Source: Collybiopsis luxurians FD-317 M1 (taxonomy: Eukaryota; Basidiomycota; Agaricomycetes; Agaricales; Omphalotaceae). From it: DNA of 64,000 nucleotides. Numbering within the stretch: position 1 is the first letter of the stretch; each line of letters starts with the position of its first letter. The position numbers were made by a program, and so were the translations under genes. The notes under the pieces are model-generated. The model made no database searches. It had not been told where the DNA came from and saw only the letters and a list, made by a program, of their open reading frames with translations. The stretch lies in assembly GCA_000827265.1 (NCBI GenBank), contig KN834749.1, forward strand, positions 1,601,500 to 1,665,499, given 5' to 3'. Of this stretch, positions 1 to 11,286 are shown in pieces.

Positions 1-549
1 TTTTCGTATAGAGTTCACAACCAGTCTTAAGAAATCAGAGTTTTCATGCATCAACAGTGTTACGGCCAGATAGCCCTACGTGCATCCAAAGTTCAATGCC
101 AGACCAAAAACCGCAGGAAATGAGCTCACGATTTGCTTCTCGCTGTATTTTGGGCTGGAAATGAGATTCACGGCTTCCATGTGCCCGACGTCCACCTTGT
201 AACCCAGAATATACGTGAAAATGATTTTGGCGACATATCTGTAAAGGGATTGATTAACCAACTTGCAAATCGAAGGGAGAGCACGCACTTTTTCTTCTGA
301 TATCCGTCCAAGTTGCCGTCTGAATGACATCAATCCTCGTTCGGGCTCAACTCTCAGCAGAGGAAGACATACCTTTGAACTTTTTCCGGATATTGGCCAT
401 CTCTTTGTTTATTCTCTTCTCCTCCAGCTCGCGGACCCTCGCGCCTCGAATGTCCGCGATGAACTGCCCATGGACAGTCAGTTTCTCCAGCCTCGTTCTC
501 GTCTTACAGCTTTGCTTGCCTGAGTCAGACCACGCATAGAGGTGGCCAT
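1..549 (-). CDS. AP-2 complex subunit alpha, N-terminal part (runs off window)
   Basis: Large subunit of the endocytic clathrin adaptor AP-2, acting at the plasma membrane. Exons on the minus strand: 549-520, 463-373, 319-289, 238-130, 75-1; the rest lies outside the window. The spliced N-terminus reads MATSMRGLTQ, FIADIRGARVRELEEKR, INKEMANIRKKF, then the hallmark alpha-adaptin stretch YVAKIIFTYILGYKVDVGHM and EAVNLISSPKYSEKQI, GYLAVTLLMHENSDF. This is near-identical to the conserved alpha-adaptin trunk start. The exact join of MRGLTQ to FIADIR needs a GC-AG intron (519-464); an in-frame GT donor 12 nt further into that intron would add four residues. The start is the first ATG in frame, four codons before the conserved MRGLTQ. 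A 260-bp gap without a visible gene separates it from the helicase 3' end. Family identification is from conserved sequence; cellular role is known family biology. Confidence 0.93.
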
Positions 550-809
550 GATGATAGATTTTCAGACCGTAGAAAGAATAAAATGAAAATGGTCAAGAAT
601 GTGGCTACCACATAAGATATCAAATCAAATGATTTGTCTTCTCGTTTACAAACAGCGCTGATGACGACACACCAATTATAGAAACCGACTTACGGCCTCA
701 TCCGAATGGCAAAGGCTTTTTCTTCGTAAGTAGATATTAGTAGTATATACAAATGATAATTATCCAAGCATGTATATGTTAATTTTGGTCCATCCAAATT
801 TCTATTCTA

Positions 810-3800
810 TCAAAACTTTAGGCCAAATCTGCTAGGTCGAGTCGGTGTGGAAGCCCTCGAGTTGAACTGAGAAGCAAAGGGCGTAGTATAGCCAGAACCA
901 GGGTAGTTGAGCCTCGGCGTTGTTGGTCTTGTGGAAGGAGTACCAGCCCGGGTAACTGGAACTGACTGCATTCCTCTTTCCGAGCTATACTGAGTGAGAA
1001 TATTGACAACATCACGACTAAGCAAGTCAAGCTCCTTGACCTCGACTTTCGATAACGAGTAATCCCTGTCCTCGTCCATCATGTCGTCACCCGACTCTGA
1101 AAGCTCCTCCTCCCTAGGAAGTACCGTCAAATTCCGGTTTTTCCGTCTGCCCATCACAATACCCTCAAAGACCCGCGTCATACAATTGTCGAGGTAGTTT
1201 CGGAGATCGTATAGATCATCTAAAGTGTCAAGGTTGCCCAAGATATTGATCCAATCGTCGAGCAACAGTCCATGATCTTCTTTCTGTATTCTATGGGCAC
1301 CAAACAATGCATAGATCAAGGGCTCAAGCCGAGTTGTGTTCACCAAAAAGACGGACGATCCGGGCCCGGCGCTGACGTTCTGCCGCTTTTCACCGAATGC
1401 CACGATTTGCTTCGTAAATTCATGGGAGGTCTCTGAATGTTTTGGATGATTTACGCTAGCCGGGTGGATCATGGTCGTCTGTTGGGAATGAGTAAGAAAG
1501 ACGAGAACAGGAAATAGGCCCAGGCACACTACTCACCTTGTCCGTTTGCGTGCGCCAGATTTTATCACTGGCACGTACGGCAAATTTGGGTTGAGAGGAA
1601 ACGGCGATGAGAGCTGCGAGTAAAATCATATTGTCGCCATTTTGATTCAACTCGTGTGGGATCTCGTATCTCGAACTACTTTCACCAAGACCGCCCCCTG
1701 CTGATATATCGATGACACCAGCAGAGTATAGAGATTGCAAAAGATGGCTCTTTAATTTCTGTATTAAGAGTAGGGTGGGCTTGGAGAGAAAGTTGTCAAT
1801 ACAAAATCGGTTAGCGGCGTCGAATTTCCTGCTTTGTTGTAAAGCTTCCCAAGCATAGTATGCTCTAAGTGCGGTGAGAGGATCCGATTTGATGGTAGGG
1901 GGACACCATCTCATCTTGGCCGCCGCCGCCACGTCTTTCATGTGCATTGGAGACAAGAAGGGATCACGATTAGACAGAAGAGCCGCGAGTGTCAACGCCT
2001 GGTCAAGGCATCGGAAAAAGCTGCCCAATAGAATCAGGCGACCAAACTGTACATCTATCGGAATCTGCAAAAGAACTCGACCTAGCGAGGTCAAATTCTT
2101 GTGGTCGTCGACAGCCCCAACCATTTGCAATGATTTTATCGCGGCGGAAACTCGATCGGGGTGAGGAGGTTCTATGGTTGCAGCTAACACTTCTTCCACG
2201 CTCATTCCAGGAAAGTTGAGCGCTTTGATATGCATGACAACGTTGCTCAAATCAACACGGTGCATCTCTACCGTCTGGTATGGGTGCAGAATGGAAGCAT
2301 GTTTTTGACTGAGTACGCCGTAATACTCGCCAGGGCGATGTCTTCCGGCACGCCCAGCTCGTTGGTTCATGTTTGAGGAGCCAACCCAGGCAGACACTAG
2401 GGCGGAAACGTGCTTCCCGGGGTCGTACCGTTGCTCTTTCAGCCTCGCAGAATCAACGACATAGACGACGTCGGGAATGGTTACGGACGTTTCAGCAATG
2501 TTGGTGGAAAGGATAATACGACGGACGCCAGGTTTCGGGGGCTCAAAGATTCGCTGTTGCTCGGAAAGAGGGACGCTGGAATGGAGGAGGTGTATGGAGT
2601 AAGTTGAACTGTTGAAATCAACCGGCAGAGAACCTGGAGGGTTGAGTAGGATTTTCTGAACGGCAGTGATATCTTCCCAGCCAGGTAAAAATGCCAAAAC
2701 GTGGCCTGATTGCGAATTCCGAAGAACATGTGCGATAGTGGCAGCAATGAGAGGATAGGGGACTTCGATTTCATGCTCGTTCTCCGCATTGATACGGTCA
2801 ACATCGAATTTGTGTGTCATTATCTGGGGCGGAAGGTTGGAAATACCCAATTCTCTAATTGCATACTTGACGACACTGTCATCCGACAAAACCCAGCTGG
2901 AACCACCGGCAGTGACGGAATTGAAAAAATTGTCCAAATAATGCCTCTTGACCGGAAACGTGCGTCCTGGTACTTCGACAACCGGAGCGGGGAGGTTATT
3001 GCTATCGGGAAAATAATTTTGGAAAAGAGTAGGGTCGATGGTGGCGCTCATGAGGATGACCTTCAACGGCAACTTGCGCGCTTTCCGGTCATCGAGTACG
3101 CGCTTCAAGACAACAAGCAGCAGATCGGTGTCAACGTCTCGTTCGTGCACCTCGTCGACCACGACATGTGTGACTGTGTCGAGCTGAGCACTTTCTCCAG
3201 ACAATGCAGACTGCAACATCTTCAGAAATATCCCGATAGTGCAAAAGGTGATGGAACCATTGGGCTCGGGTGGTTTGGCCTCAAACCGAACGACATAACC
3301 GACGGACATGCCCACTTGCTCCCCCCTTTCGTTTGCGACGCGATGGGCGACACTAAGCGCAGCGAGTCGTCGAGGCTGTGTGCAAAGTATGTTATACTTG
3401 GCGCCTTCGCCTTTACTGACAAAGGACTCGAGAAGGAGCTGAGGGACCTGAGTAGTCTTTCCTGAACCGGTAGCAGCCATGAGAACCGTCACGTCGTTTG
3501 CTTCAATCGCAGCCAAAATTTCGTCTGCACGAGTGTAAACGGGAAGAGCCTGTCTCGTCGCGCGCATGCGTTCCATGGAGGGGTTTTGGTAATACTTTTG
3601 CTGGCGTTCCAGGAGATCTTTTGACTTGGCCTCGAGAGCGCGAGGATTAGAAGCGTGGTAACGTTTTGAGAGCGCAGAGACATTGAGGCTATCTGAGACG
3701 GTGCCTGCGGCATGTGCAGGACGATTTTTGTACAGGTCGCTGGACCTGAGATCGACGACGAGGTCGCGAACACGACTCTGGAGACTGTTGGAGAGAAACA

Positions 3801-4866
3801 TCGAGACTTTTTGTTGACCCAAAACGCCTTGCGCTGCCTTTGACCGGAAATCTTTCCATAATTCGGAGTCGCATTTGTCAAGATACTGCAGGACATCGAG
3901 ATAGCACCGCTGCAGACATGCCTTCTTTGACACAGCTATACCCATACCAATCTTTCGGCCCTCCACTGTCATGACGGCTTCCCAAGTATTGACACCCTTG
4001 CCACGTAGCTCGTTGTAGTCGATTTGCGGTGGGCTAAAACGAAATCGGGAGCAATAGTAATCCATAAATGATCTGGCTTCTTCGTAACTTGCGGTCGAGC
4101 CATCAGAAAGGGTGATGGTCATGTCCTTGGCCTTGTCGGGTTTTGTATAAAGCTGTAAAAGATGATGAGTCTGGAAACATGGAATGAGAGAGAGAGAGAG
4201 AGGGAAACGCACCATATTGCGCTGCTGCAGCTCGCATATCAAAGCGAGTGCGGCAATTTTTCGAGACTCTGCTTCGCGTTCGGCATCTCCTATAGCGACA
4301 ATTGGGGGTTCTGTGTGAATTGTTGCTTCTGATCTAGCATGGTTAACGAGTAAGATCAAGGTTTATGAGATGAACGCGCGTGTATGCGCGCACCTGAACA
4401 TATCTTTGGACTTTGTGCGAATTCTGCATGTACGATAAACCAAGGGTTGACCGGAATACAACAGGGAGACATTGTTGGGAAGAGAAGATGGGTCAGAGAC
4501 ATGTGCGGGTTTTATGGAAGGGATAACAGAGGCATAAGTCTTTTGAACATGAGTGCGATCTCGAATGAGGTCGACGAATTGAGCATCTCGTTTAGAGAGG
4601 TTGGAAATAATGATAGGTTTATTGGAATCGTCTTTTGATTTCCCGCCTTTGGAAGAAGAAGTAGCAGCAGCAGAAGGTTTGGAAGAAGGCATATCAAAGG
4701 CAGGAGAAACCAAGGAAGTCGGAGGAGCAAGACTGGATTTGGGGACTTTTGTTGCAGAGGCGGTGATGGGAGCACTATCTGAAGGACGTTTGAGTGAAAC
4801 CTTTGAAATGCGGTCTATCTGCAAGAGAAGACGACGCCTCTGACGAACAACCGCGGCCAGGCGCAT
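810..4866 (-). CDS. DExH-box ATP-dependent RNA helicase (DHX29/DHX57-like group)
   Basis: Superfamily 2 RNA helicase of about 1292 residues. Exons: 4866-4394, 4333-4213, 4152-1537, 1478-810. A lysine/serine-rich disordered N-terminus is followed by a dsRNA-binding-like segment (about residues 245-290, NTWEAVMTVEGRKIGMGIA). Then come helicase motifs: Walker A TGSGKTTQ (about 426-433), DEVH box (VVVDEVHERD), SAT (LMSATIDP) and motif VI NQRAGRAGR, then HA2 and OB-fold C-terminal regions. The last 60 residues are rich in Thr-Pro pairs and look disordered. The family handles structured RNA, for example in translation or ribosome assembly; which member this is cannot be settled here. The 60-nt intron 4212-4153 is a multiple of three without a stop. 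The start is uncertain: a short upstream exon is possible because a pyrimidine stretch ending in CAG lies just inside the first codons. Its 5' end is 56 bp from the JAC1 stop, same strand. Confidence 0.9.
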
Positions 4867-4922
4867 GAAGAGTTGAAGAAGGGAAAAAAAAAAAAGTTTT
4901 GTTATATAATTAATTAAGTAAT

Positions 4923-5669
4923 TTAGGCTACACCCTCTCCCGCCTGCCGGACTCCTTCCAAATATTTCAGTCGGATACTGGCTTCCTTTGCTTTGACCCA
5001 GTCCTTTTGCTCAACCAATGCTGCTATCTCTGATAGTGTCGTGTGTATCATCGCTGCAACAAATGTCAGAATGGATCTTTGACGCGTATCGGATGTACTG
5101 AACTTTGATTCTCCTGGATCACCGCCTCCGCCTCTTCCGGTGTGTCTGCATTCTCTATTTCCTCGCGCGCAGCCATGATATCCATGAGGAATTCATTGTC
5201 TTGGAGCTTGTCTGTTTCTTCCATTGGGTTGCCGTTGATGCTCAGAATGTATTCGATACGCGACATGGGCTTGAGCAGCGTTTGATAAGCATGATTGACG
5301 GCTGAAGAGAGAGCGAGAGCCGTGTCTTGCTTGTCCTATAGAGCAATTAAGGATGGAACGGGGTGTGTGAAGAGAGTGACTGACTTTTCCTTTGGAGGCC
5401 CAAGTGTCTGGATGGCACGTTGCCTGTATTTGCCTGAATCTCTGCTTCAAGAGGGTTGTGTCGACGATGAATGGATTAGACTGGGTGGGCAAAGAAAAGA
5501 TATCATGGTAGCTGGTGTTGGATGAGATATTGGATATGTTCCAACAATTCGGACAGGCTGGAAGAGGAGTGGGAAGGGGCTGTGAGCAAGAAGGACAAGA
5601 TTTGGAGATATGATATAGTCTAATGGGAGGATAGCGACGTGAACGTAGTAGGGGTCTGAAGAAAGACAT
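4923..5669 (-). CDS. JAC1: Mitochondrial J-domain co-chaperone Jac1/HscB
   Basis: Co-chaperone that presents the Isu scaffold to the mitochondrial Hsp70 during Fe-S cluster transfer. Exons: 5669-5385, 5335-5104, 5053-4923 (215 residues). The J-domain HPD triad is seen in QATCHPDTW (about residue 86-88); the C-terminal three-helix HscB domain follows (MSRIEYILSINGNP to EQKDWVKAKEASIRLKYLEG). The N-terminus (MSFFRPLLRSRRYPPIRLYH) is basic and Arg-rich, as expected of a mitochondrial presequence. Residues about 25-42 contain two CxxC pairs (CPSC and CPNC, ten residues apart), an HSCB-type tetracysteine domain known from human HSCB but absent from budding-yeast Jac1. Its start codon faces that of the dysferlin-domain gene only 21 bp away. 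Confidence 0.93.
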
Positions 5670-5690
5670 GATGACGTAATATTAATATCA
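5670..5690. promoter_or_regulatory. 21-bp divergent start-codon interval with bZIP-type site
   Basis: Only 21 bases separate the JAC1 ATG (minus) and the dysferlin-domain ATG (plus). They include TGACGTAA, a CRE/ATF-like bZIP site, followed by an AT-rich stretch. The two transcripts must therefore start inside, or very near, each other's coding sequence. Site recognition is seen in sequence; function is inferred. Confidence 0.45.
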
Positions 5691-6978
5691 ATGAGTTCTC
5701 CTCCTCCTCCTCCTCCTCTTCCAGAGCTAGACCATGCCACTCCTCTGTCAGTGAAACAGCGTCTCTCCAAGAAATCTCGTTTTTCTTTTTCTTCTCATAA
5801 AAAGAAACAAAAATTAAAGAATCCTGCTATACAGACCACTCTTGCTCCTAGTACTCCCCCTACTACTATTAAGCTCAATGTCCCTCCCCTTTCTATCCAA
5901 GACGAATATCACGACTTGTATCGTTGGGCTGTCCTCTACGAGAATCAGCGAGGTTTGACTTTCTTCTCTATCCCTTACTATTCCAGCAATTCCCTTCTTC
6001 CCTCCGATCCCGCCCCCTTCACCATGCCCGGCCCCGTGCAGATCCATCAACCCAACGTCTCTCTTACAGAGTACCCTCTTCCGGATGGAAATTGGCACTG
6101 GGTTTCCAAGTCCTGGATGGTCGATATGCGTTCCGATTCTGGCCAAGTTCAGTACGACGGCTTTGAATACAACTGCTGGTTCCGCCAGCATCACTGGCGC
6201 GCACAGGTCGGTCCATGCAGTGCCGGCGGCTGGGTCCGCAGACGGAGGTGGGTGCGCTTGATGATGCGTCCAGGGAAAAAGCGAAGGCTCGCCGTTGAAG
6301 AAGAAGAAGCCATGAATGAGCCCCCCACCCCAACAGTAGCTTCTTCTTCACTTGGGAACAGCTGGAATGGATGGGATAAGCGACTTTCTACTCCATCTCC
6401 ATCTGTCCTTACAAACGTTACAAGCAGAAGAGACACATTCTATCTCCCGGAAATATGGCAGGGAAATGTCAACGACGATTGGGTATGCCTTTTCCTTCCT
6501 ACTTGCAAACACACTCTTTTGAACCTCATTCTCAGTCCATGTGCCGCGACATTATGAGAGCAACGAGCTCCGACGGTGCGAAACTGGAACTCTGGAAGCG
6601 GTGGCTCGGTCTTGCAGACCCCGAACCAGTTGGCAAAGGCAAGCAAAAGGCAAACAACAACGATGCCGAGTCGGTCGAATGGCCTGTCGTTCCTCCTATC
6701 GAATACGTTACCGCTGTCCTTCGTGCCAAGGTAGTGTTCCAGAGTTCATTGCTTAATCTTCTTTTCCTTAATTCATTACCCAGTTAACCACCGTTCTGCA
6801 AGACTTTTTCATCTTTCCGGAATCTCGACGCGGATTTATTGAACTCTTGTTTAAAGCCAACGTTTTTGACCAAGTTAGTGGACTCGAACATAAAATGACA
6901 CTTGTAAAGGCCCTTGAGTTTTGGAGCTTGAATAGCGAGTTGCATTTAATACCCCCTTCCCTTAGTATGCCGAGTTAA
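5691..6978 (+). CDS. Single dysferlin-domain (DysFN/DysFC) protein, Spo73/peroxin-like
   Basis: Protein of 393 residues; exons 5691-6482, 6536-6730, 6784-6978. The N-terminus has a poly-proline run and a basic stretch. A DysFN-type segment (YENQRGLTFFSIPYYSS) and a DysFC-type segment (DGNWHWVSKSWMVDM, then FEYNCWFRQHHWRAQ and GGWVRRRRWVRLM) form the Trp-rich dysferlin fold at about residues 75-200. Fungal proteins with this fold include Pex30-type ER/peroxisome proteins and the sporulation protein Spo73. No transmembrane helix is visible, which favours the soluble Spo73-like type. The C-terminal part (LTTVLQDFFIFPESRRGFIE) is helical and unassigned. The next gene starts 59 bp after its stop, same strand, so the intergenic space is minimal. 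Confidence 0.78.
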
Positions 6979-7037
6979 ATACTCTTCAGTATGTACTTGT
7001 ATGGCAGCGCGCTTGTACGGGCGTCAAGTGACCTGAT

Positions 7038-10000
7038 ATGTCTTCATTCGAAGACCTTTTCACCTCTACAGATTTGGACGTTATCGTTCCAGAATCTGGA
7101 ATCGCCTTTCCTCCTGAATCAAATTTTGACGAATGGCTGGAAAACTTGAACAATAGCGACCGCAAAGAGGCTTTTTTTGATGAGCATCTTCAGACCCTCC
7201 TCCTTTTACGCGTACCCCAGGCAGAACCGGTGCCTTCAGAACCTCCGCGTTTTTTACTTGATTTTCTTGCACATTTACAAATACTTCTGGAGGCGTCTTA
7301 CATCGCACAAAATGACGGTGCAACCACAGATTACACTGTATCCCCATCCCCATTTCCCTCCGGCAGAGTCAACGTTCCAACTTCCCCCCCGCCAAGAGGG
7401 TCGAGTATCAAGAAACCGACCCATCTGAACCTTTCCTTGTCACCAAATCCCACCTCTTCTCACCACCCATCGATATTACCGCCGTCGACGCCCAATCCGA
7501 CCCCTCAATCAGCAGCAGTGGATGAGAGATATCTGCAAGCAGAAGGTGTAGTGTTAACATCGAGAATATGGGGTCAGGATGCCGCTGGAACTGGAGTATT
7601 GGATAAAAAGCAGGGTTCAGATCTCCAGGAAAGAACAGACGATTTCTCTCTGCTTTGGTCGAAAAAAGGGCAAGTTTGGGTCGCGGTTTATAGGTCGGTA
7701 CTGGATATCGGTGAGTAACCCCCTCATCATCTCTTGAATCATTCCCCTGATATGCTCTAGCCTTTCTCCGCCTCCATTTTGACTCTCCCCTGCTCTGTTT
7801 GACGCTTTCAGCGACGCTTCGAGACAAACCGTTGGCACTCGCATCCTCATCCAGTCCATTGGCCATGTACCTCAAATCTAAAGGCGGATTACCCGCTGAC
7901 CCTGCTTCCCCCACTTCTCCATCTACACCTGTCAAATCTCATGAACACCACTCAGAGCAGATCGGACCTCCGGAGTTTAATCTCCTCGCTGGGCTTTATG
8001 CTGGACCTACCTTTGCCCCAGTGTCTTCCCTGGGCAGACGAATTCCTTCTACCAACAACAATACTCCAGCGGGAACACCCACTACAGCTCGATCGAGAAC
8101 TCCTCGCTCGGCTGGTCAATCTGTCATACCTTCAACGCATGACGATTTAAATCTCTTCTCAACCCGACTTGGCCCAGTATCGCGTGCTAAGCTGTTCGCG
8201 CTGCCGCCAATCGAACCCGAAACTCCGTCTTCCTCAGCTATGATTACTCCCACACCTCTTCCTGGTCAGAGCGCCCTCGCCACAAGTGGAATGGGAAGTC
8301 ATTTCCGCTCTCACACAGTGGGCGGGAGAGGCCAAGCCGTGTTGAAAAAGAGTTTCAGAAAGACTCTCGAGACTACCAATGGGTTCAAGGTTAGGATGAG
8401 AACCGTGTTTGTTCCTGCTGTCTTGCTAGATGAAGGAGCTGAACATTTCGATGATATCGAACTTGACGGGGACCTCGATGCGACAGCGAATGTCACAGAG
8501 GATGGGGAGGAAACTGACCAAGACCCAGATCGTCTCACCTCCGGTGCTTCCGAGAGGACAGTTGTTCTTTGTGTTGAAATTGAGACAGAAGGAGACCCTT
8601 TATTCCGACCTGCTAATATACCAGACTTTGTTGTCGAAAAAGTGGACATTTCGATTACTGGTAATGCCGGTGCTGGAGATGACGGCGTAACCGCTACATT
8701 GATCGGATGGGATACGGCGAGTGCAATCGTCAATAGAAGCGGACGGAAACCTGGAAGGAAGTTACCAAAAGCCACAGAGAAATACAGCTTCCCGCTCTAT
8801 CTCGGACCACATGAGCAGCACAATCTCTTGTACGCAGTTACGTTTCTTCGCTCTCCGCAAGAGGAAGCATTAGACGGTCTTGGGTCGGCACTAAATCTAT
8901 CTAATCTTACAACGGGTGTGGGAATGAATGCTCTCCCTAGTGCGGGAGTAATAGGACCCAATGGCGCAGTCAAACCGCCAGGGCCGGACAAGTCCCTGCA
9001 AAGAGCTGTCAACATTACTATCTTTGGCAGACCTTGTTATATTGACGATAGCCCTCGTTCTACCCTATCGGATAAAGTCTATCACTTCCCTACCTCTACA
9101 TTCTCGTCTCGATGGAATTGCATCCTGGATCTGTCACTCTCACAACAGCTTCCTCATCGTGATTTTAGCCAGGACTATGGCGACGAAACACCTCTCCCGA
9201 CCATTAACGCCCTTCCTGAACCTCCTTCGCCATTCCCTGTATCCGTATCCATGGCTTCACCCACCTCCTTTACTTCCATTCCTGCATCTACATCTTTCCC
9301 TTCAATTGCTTCTGTCGTGTCACCGAGGGAACGAAGATCCATCGGCTTTGGGCTGGACTTGGGCTCAGCAGACAATAGACGAGGCTCACCCCTAGCTTAT
9401 CCTCTAGCTTCAGGCCCTGCCACTACGGGTATGACCGATAAAAGGCATACTTTACCTAATCTTGCTCGTACCTTGCCTTCCCATGTTCAATCTGCAGGTC
9501 CTGTGGAACGTCCTGGTTCCGCTCTGGGGCCGTCCAGAGAGAGGAAAGATAGTCTGGGCTTGTTGAGCAGTAGACAAAGAAGAGACAGTTTACCAGCTCC
9601 GTCGCCCCCTTCCTCAAAATACGCACCTCCATCAGTCAATTTGACCGCGAATACGCTACAGTCAATGAAGTCCCCGACGACTTACGAGGCTCCGCCTCCG
9701 CCTCCATTCAAAGATGTAGACAAAGGCGGTACATCGGGGGTAGGTCTGTCTGTAATGATTCCTTCTGTGGACCAACAAATGGGTCTCGCCCCGCCTCCTG
9801 AAGGGTTTAGTATACCTCCCATGACCCCTGCCTATCCCGCATTTCCGACCAATGGAGCTCTTTCTCCGACACCACTTTCCCAGGGTCCGCTTATTGCTCA
9901 AGGTGGAAACTTGCCTCCAAACAGCGCCAGCACGCCTGGAGCTGGGTATATAGGACCAAGTGTGGAAGTACGTAGGGAGCGGGGTATGGCAGGATTCGGG

Positions 10001-10761
10001 TATGCCGGAATGGGTAGTGCTACACCTCAGACTCCTGGGCCTGTAGTTGGTTTTGGACCTGCATCGAGACCAAGGCAGGCCGCAGCTGTTCCAACCACTG
10101 GACGTCCATTCGAAAATGAGAACGGTGCAAGAGGGGAGAATAACGACGGGACTGGCAGCGGATCCATTGTCGTCTCGGTCGGTCTATTGTCTCAACAAAG
10201 CCTTCAACCGATATCGTCATACGAATCATCGTCACCTCGTCTCGTTCCGGCGACCATCCGACCCAGCAAGCCTGAAAATGATACTTCCGGCATCAGTAAT
10301 GGCAATCTCATCTATCCCCTCTCGACCTTCATTCTCGATATATTCGTGTTCAACCGGTCTTCATGGACCCGTCGATTCGAAATTAGCTGTCCCGATCTGC
10401 GATCACGAAGGAAACGAAGAGAGATGGAGTCATTCACTGCTAATCGAAACTACGCCAATGGGAAGCAACGTCCAGGGCATCGAGGCAAAGGGATCGCGCC
10501 GTTGCCTGAACCAGGTGTGCTTCCGCTAGAGAATCGAGTAAGAATTGGGCCGTTGTTACCTTCGGCGTGTCAGTCCGTGAGGATGAAGTTTCTTGCGGTG
10601 TCGCCGGGAGTGCATTCAATCGATACGCTTACCCTGACGGACGTAGAGAGTGGGCTTGCGATGAATCTGAGGTAAATCCTTTTTTTGAATGTGATATCGG
10701 TCGTTGATGATGGCTTTCATTCAGATCGGTTATGGATGTCGTAGTACATGAACCAGTATAG
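7038..10761 (+). CDS. TRAPPII complex subunit Trs65-like
   Basis: About 1206 residues; exons 7038-7710, 7761-10671, 10725-10761. The last exon is very short and adds the typical ending SVMDVVVHEPV. I recognise the fungal Trs65/TRAPPC-type layout: an N-terminal beta-rich domain, a long Ser/Pro-rich linker (about residues 470-860) and a C-terminal Ig-like domain. The Ig-like domain contains TFILDIFVFNRSSWTRRFEI, RVRIGPLLPSACQSVRMKF and GVHSIDTLTLTDVESG. The TRAPPII complex acts as exchange factor for the Rab Ypt31/32 at the late Golgi; Trs65 is a TRAPPII-specific subunit confined to fungi. Assignment rests on architecture and C-terminal sequence rather than a catalytic motif, so an unrelated TRAPPII-type subunit cannot be fully excluded. 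Confidence 0.75.
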
Positions 10762-11286
10762 ATTATCGAGGAATATCATGTAGTCAGTGGAACTTATGCA
10801 TAGTCCGAGCAACTAGAACATCCCATCCGCGTAGCTGCACGATACCCGACATTGCCAGGAGAGATTCTGGGGTGTTTCGCCAGTAAGTATATCGTTCAGC
10901 CAGCGGTTCACCCTTTTCAGAACTTGATACGACCGGCGTGTAATTCTCCTACCACTCGTGTCTCGACATCCTGCAACCCCTCGTACTACGCAATTGTTAG
11001 TGCTTTGCCTTCCTTGTAACTAGATACTGTAATGTTGCTCGCAAAACCACCTCTCAGCAACTGGAATGATCGTTCGGAAAATACATAGCGCAGTGAAGAC
11101 TAAAGTGCAACACCTTGATGAGAACAATCGGAGTCCGACTGCCGTCTCCTCACCCTCTACTGCATACCAGCTCCGGAGCCGGAGCGGATAGCTTATCATT
11201 ACCTCAGATCTGACCGAATTGTGACCTCAGCCGTTCAATCCTTCCTCTTTTAAAGCGAGCCATCTGAAAGTGTTGTGGTCCACGCA
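10762..11286. other. Gene-free interval, epimerase promoter region
   Basis: 525 bp between the Trs65 stop and the epimerase start. No ORF or RNA gene is supported. It holds a perfect 7-bp-arm inverted repeat (11170-11185) and, closer to the start codon, a CT-rich stretch and a TTTAAAG element near 11250. Confidence 0.6.
11170..11185. promoter_or_regulatory. Inverted repeat GCTCCGG-AG-CCGGAGC upstream of epimerase
   Basis: Perfect palindrome with 7-bp arms and a 2-nt spacer, 101 bp upstream of the epimerase ATG. It contains CCGG/CGG half-sites of the kind bound by fungal zinc-cluster (Zn2Cys6) factors. Symmetry is seen; binding is inferred. Confidence 0.35.

Noticed and set aside
2710..3465. 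251-codon open frame antisense to the helicase.
   Set aside because: Lies entirely opposite helicase motifs; no domain, and the sense strand is plainly coding.
4180..4204. (GA)n run near the helicase.
   Set aside because: It is the CT-rich tract inside a normal 60-nt intron.
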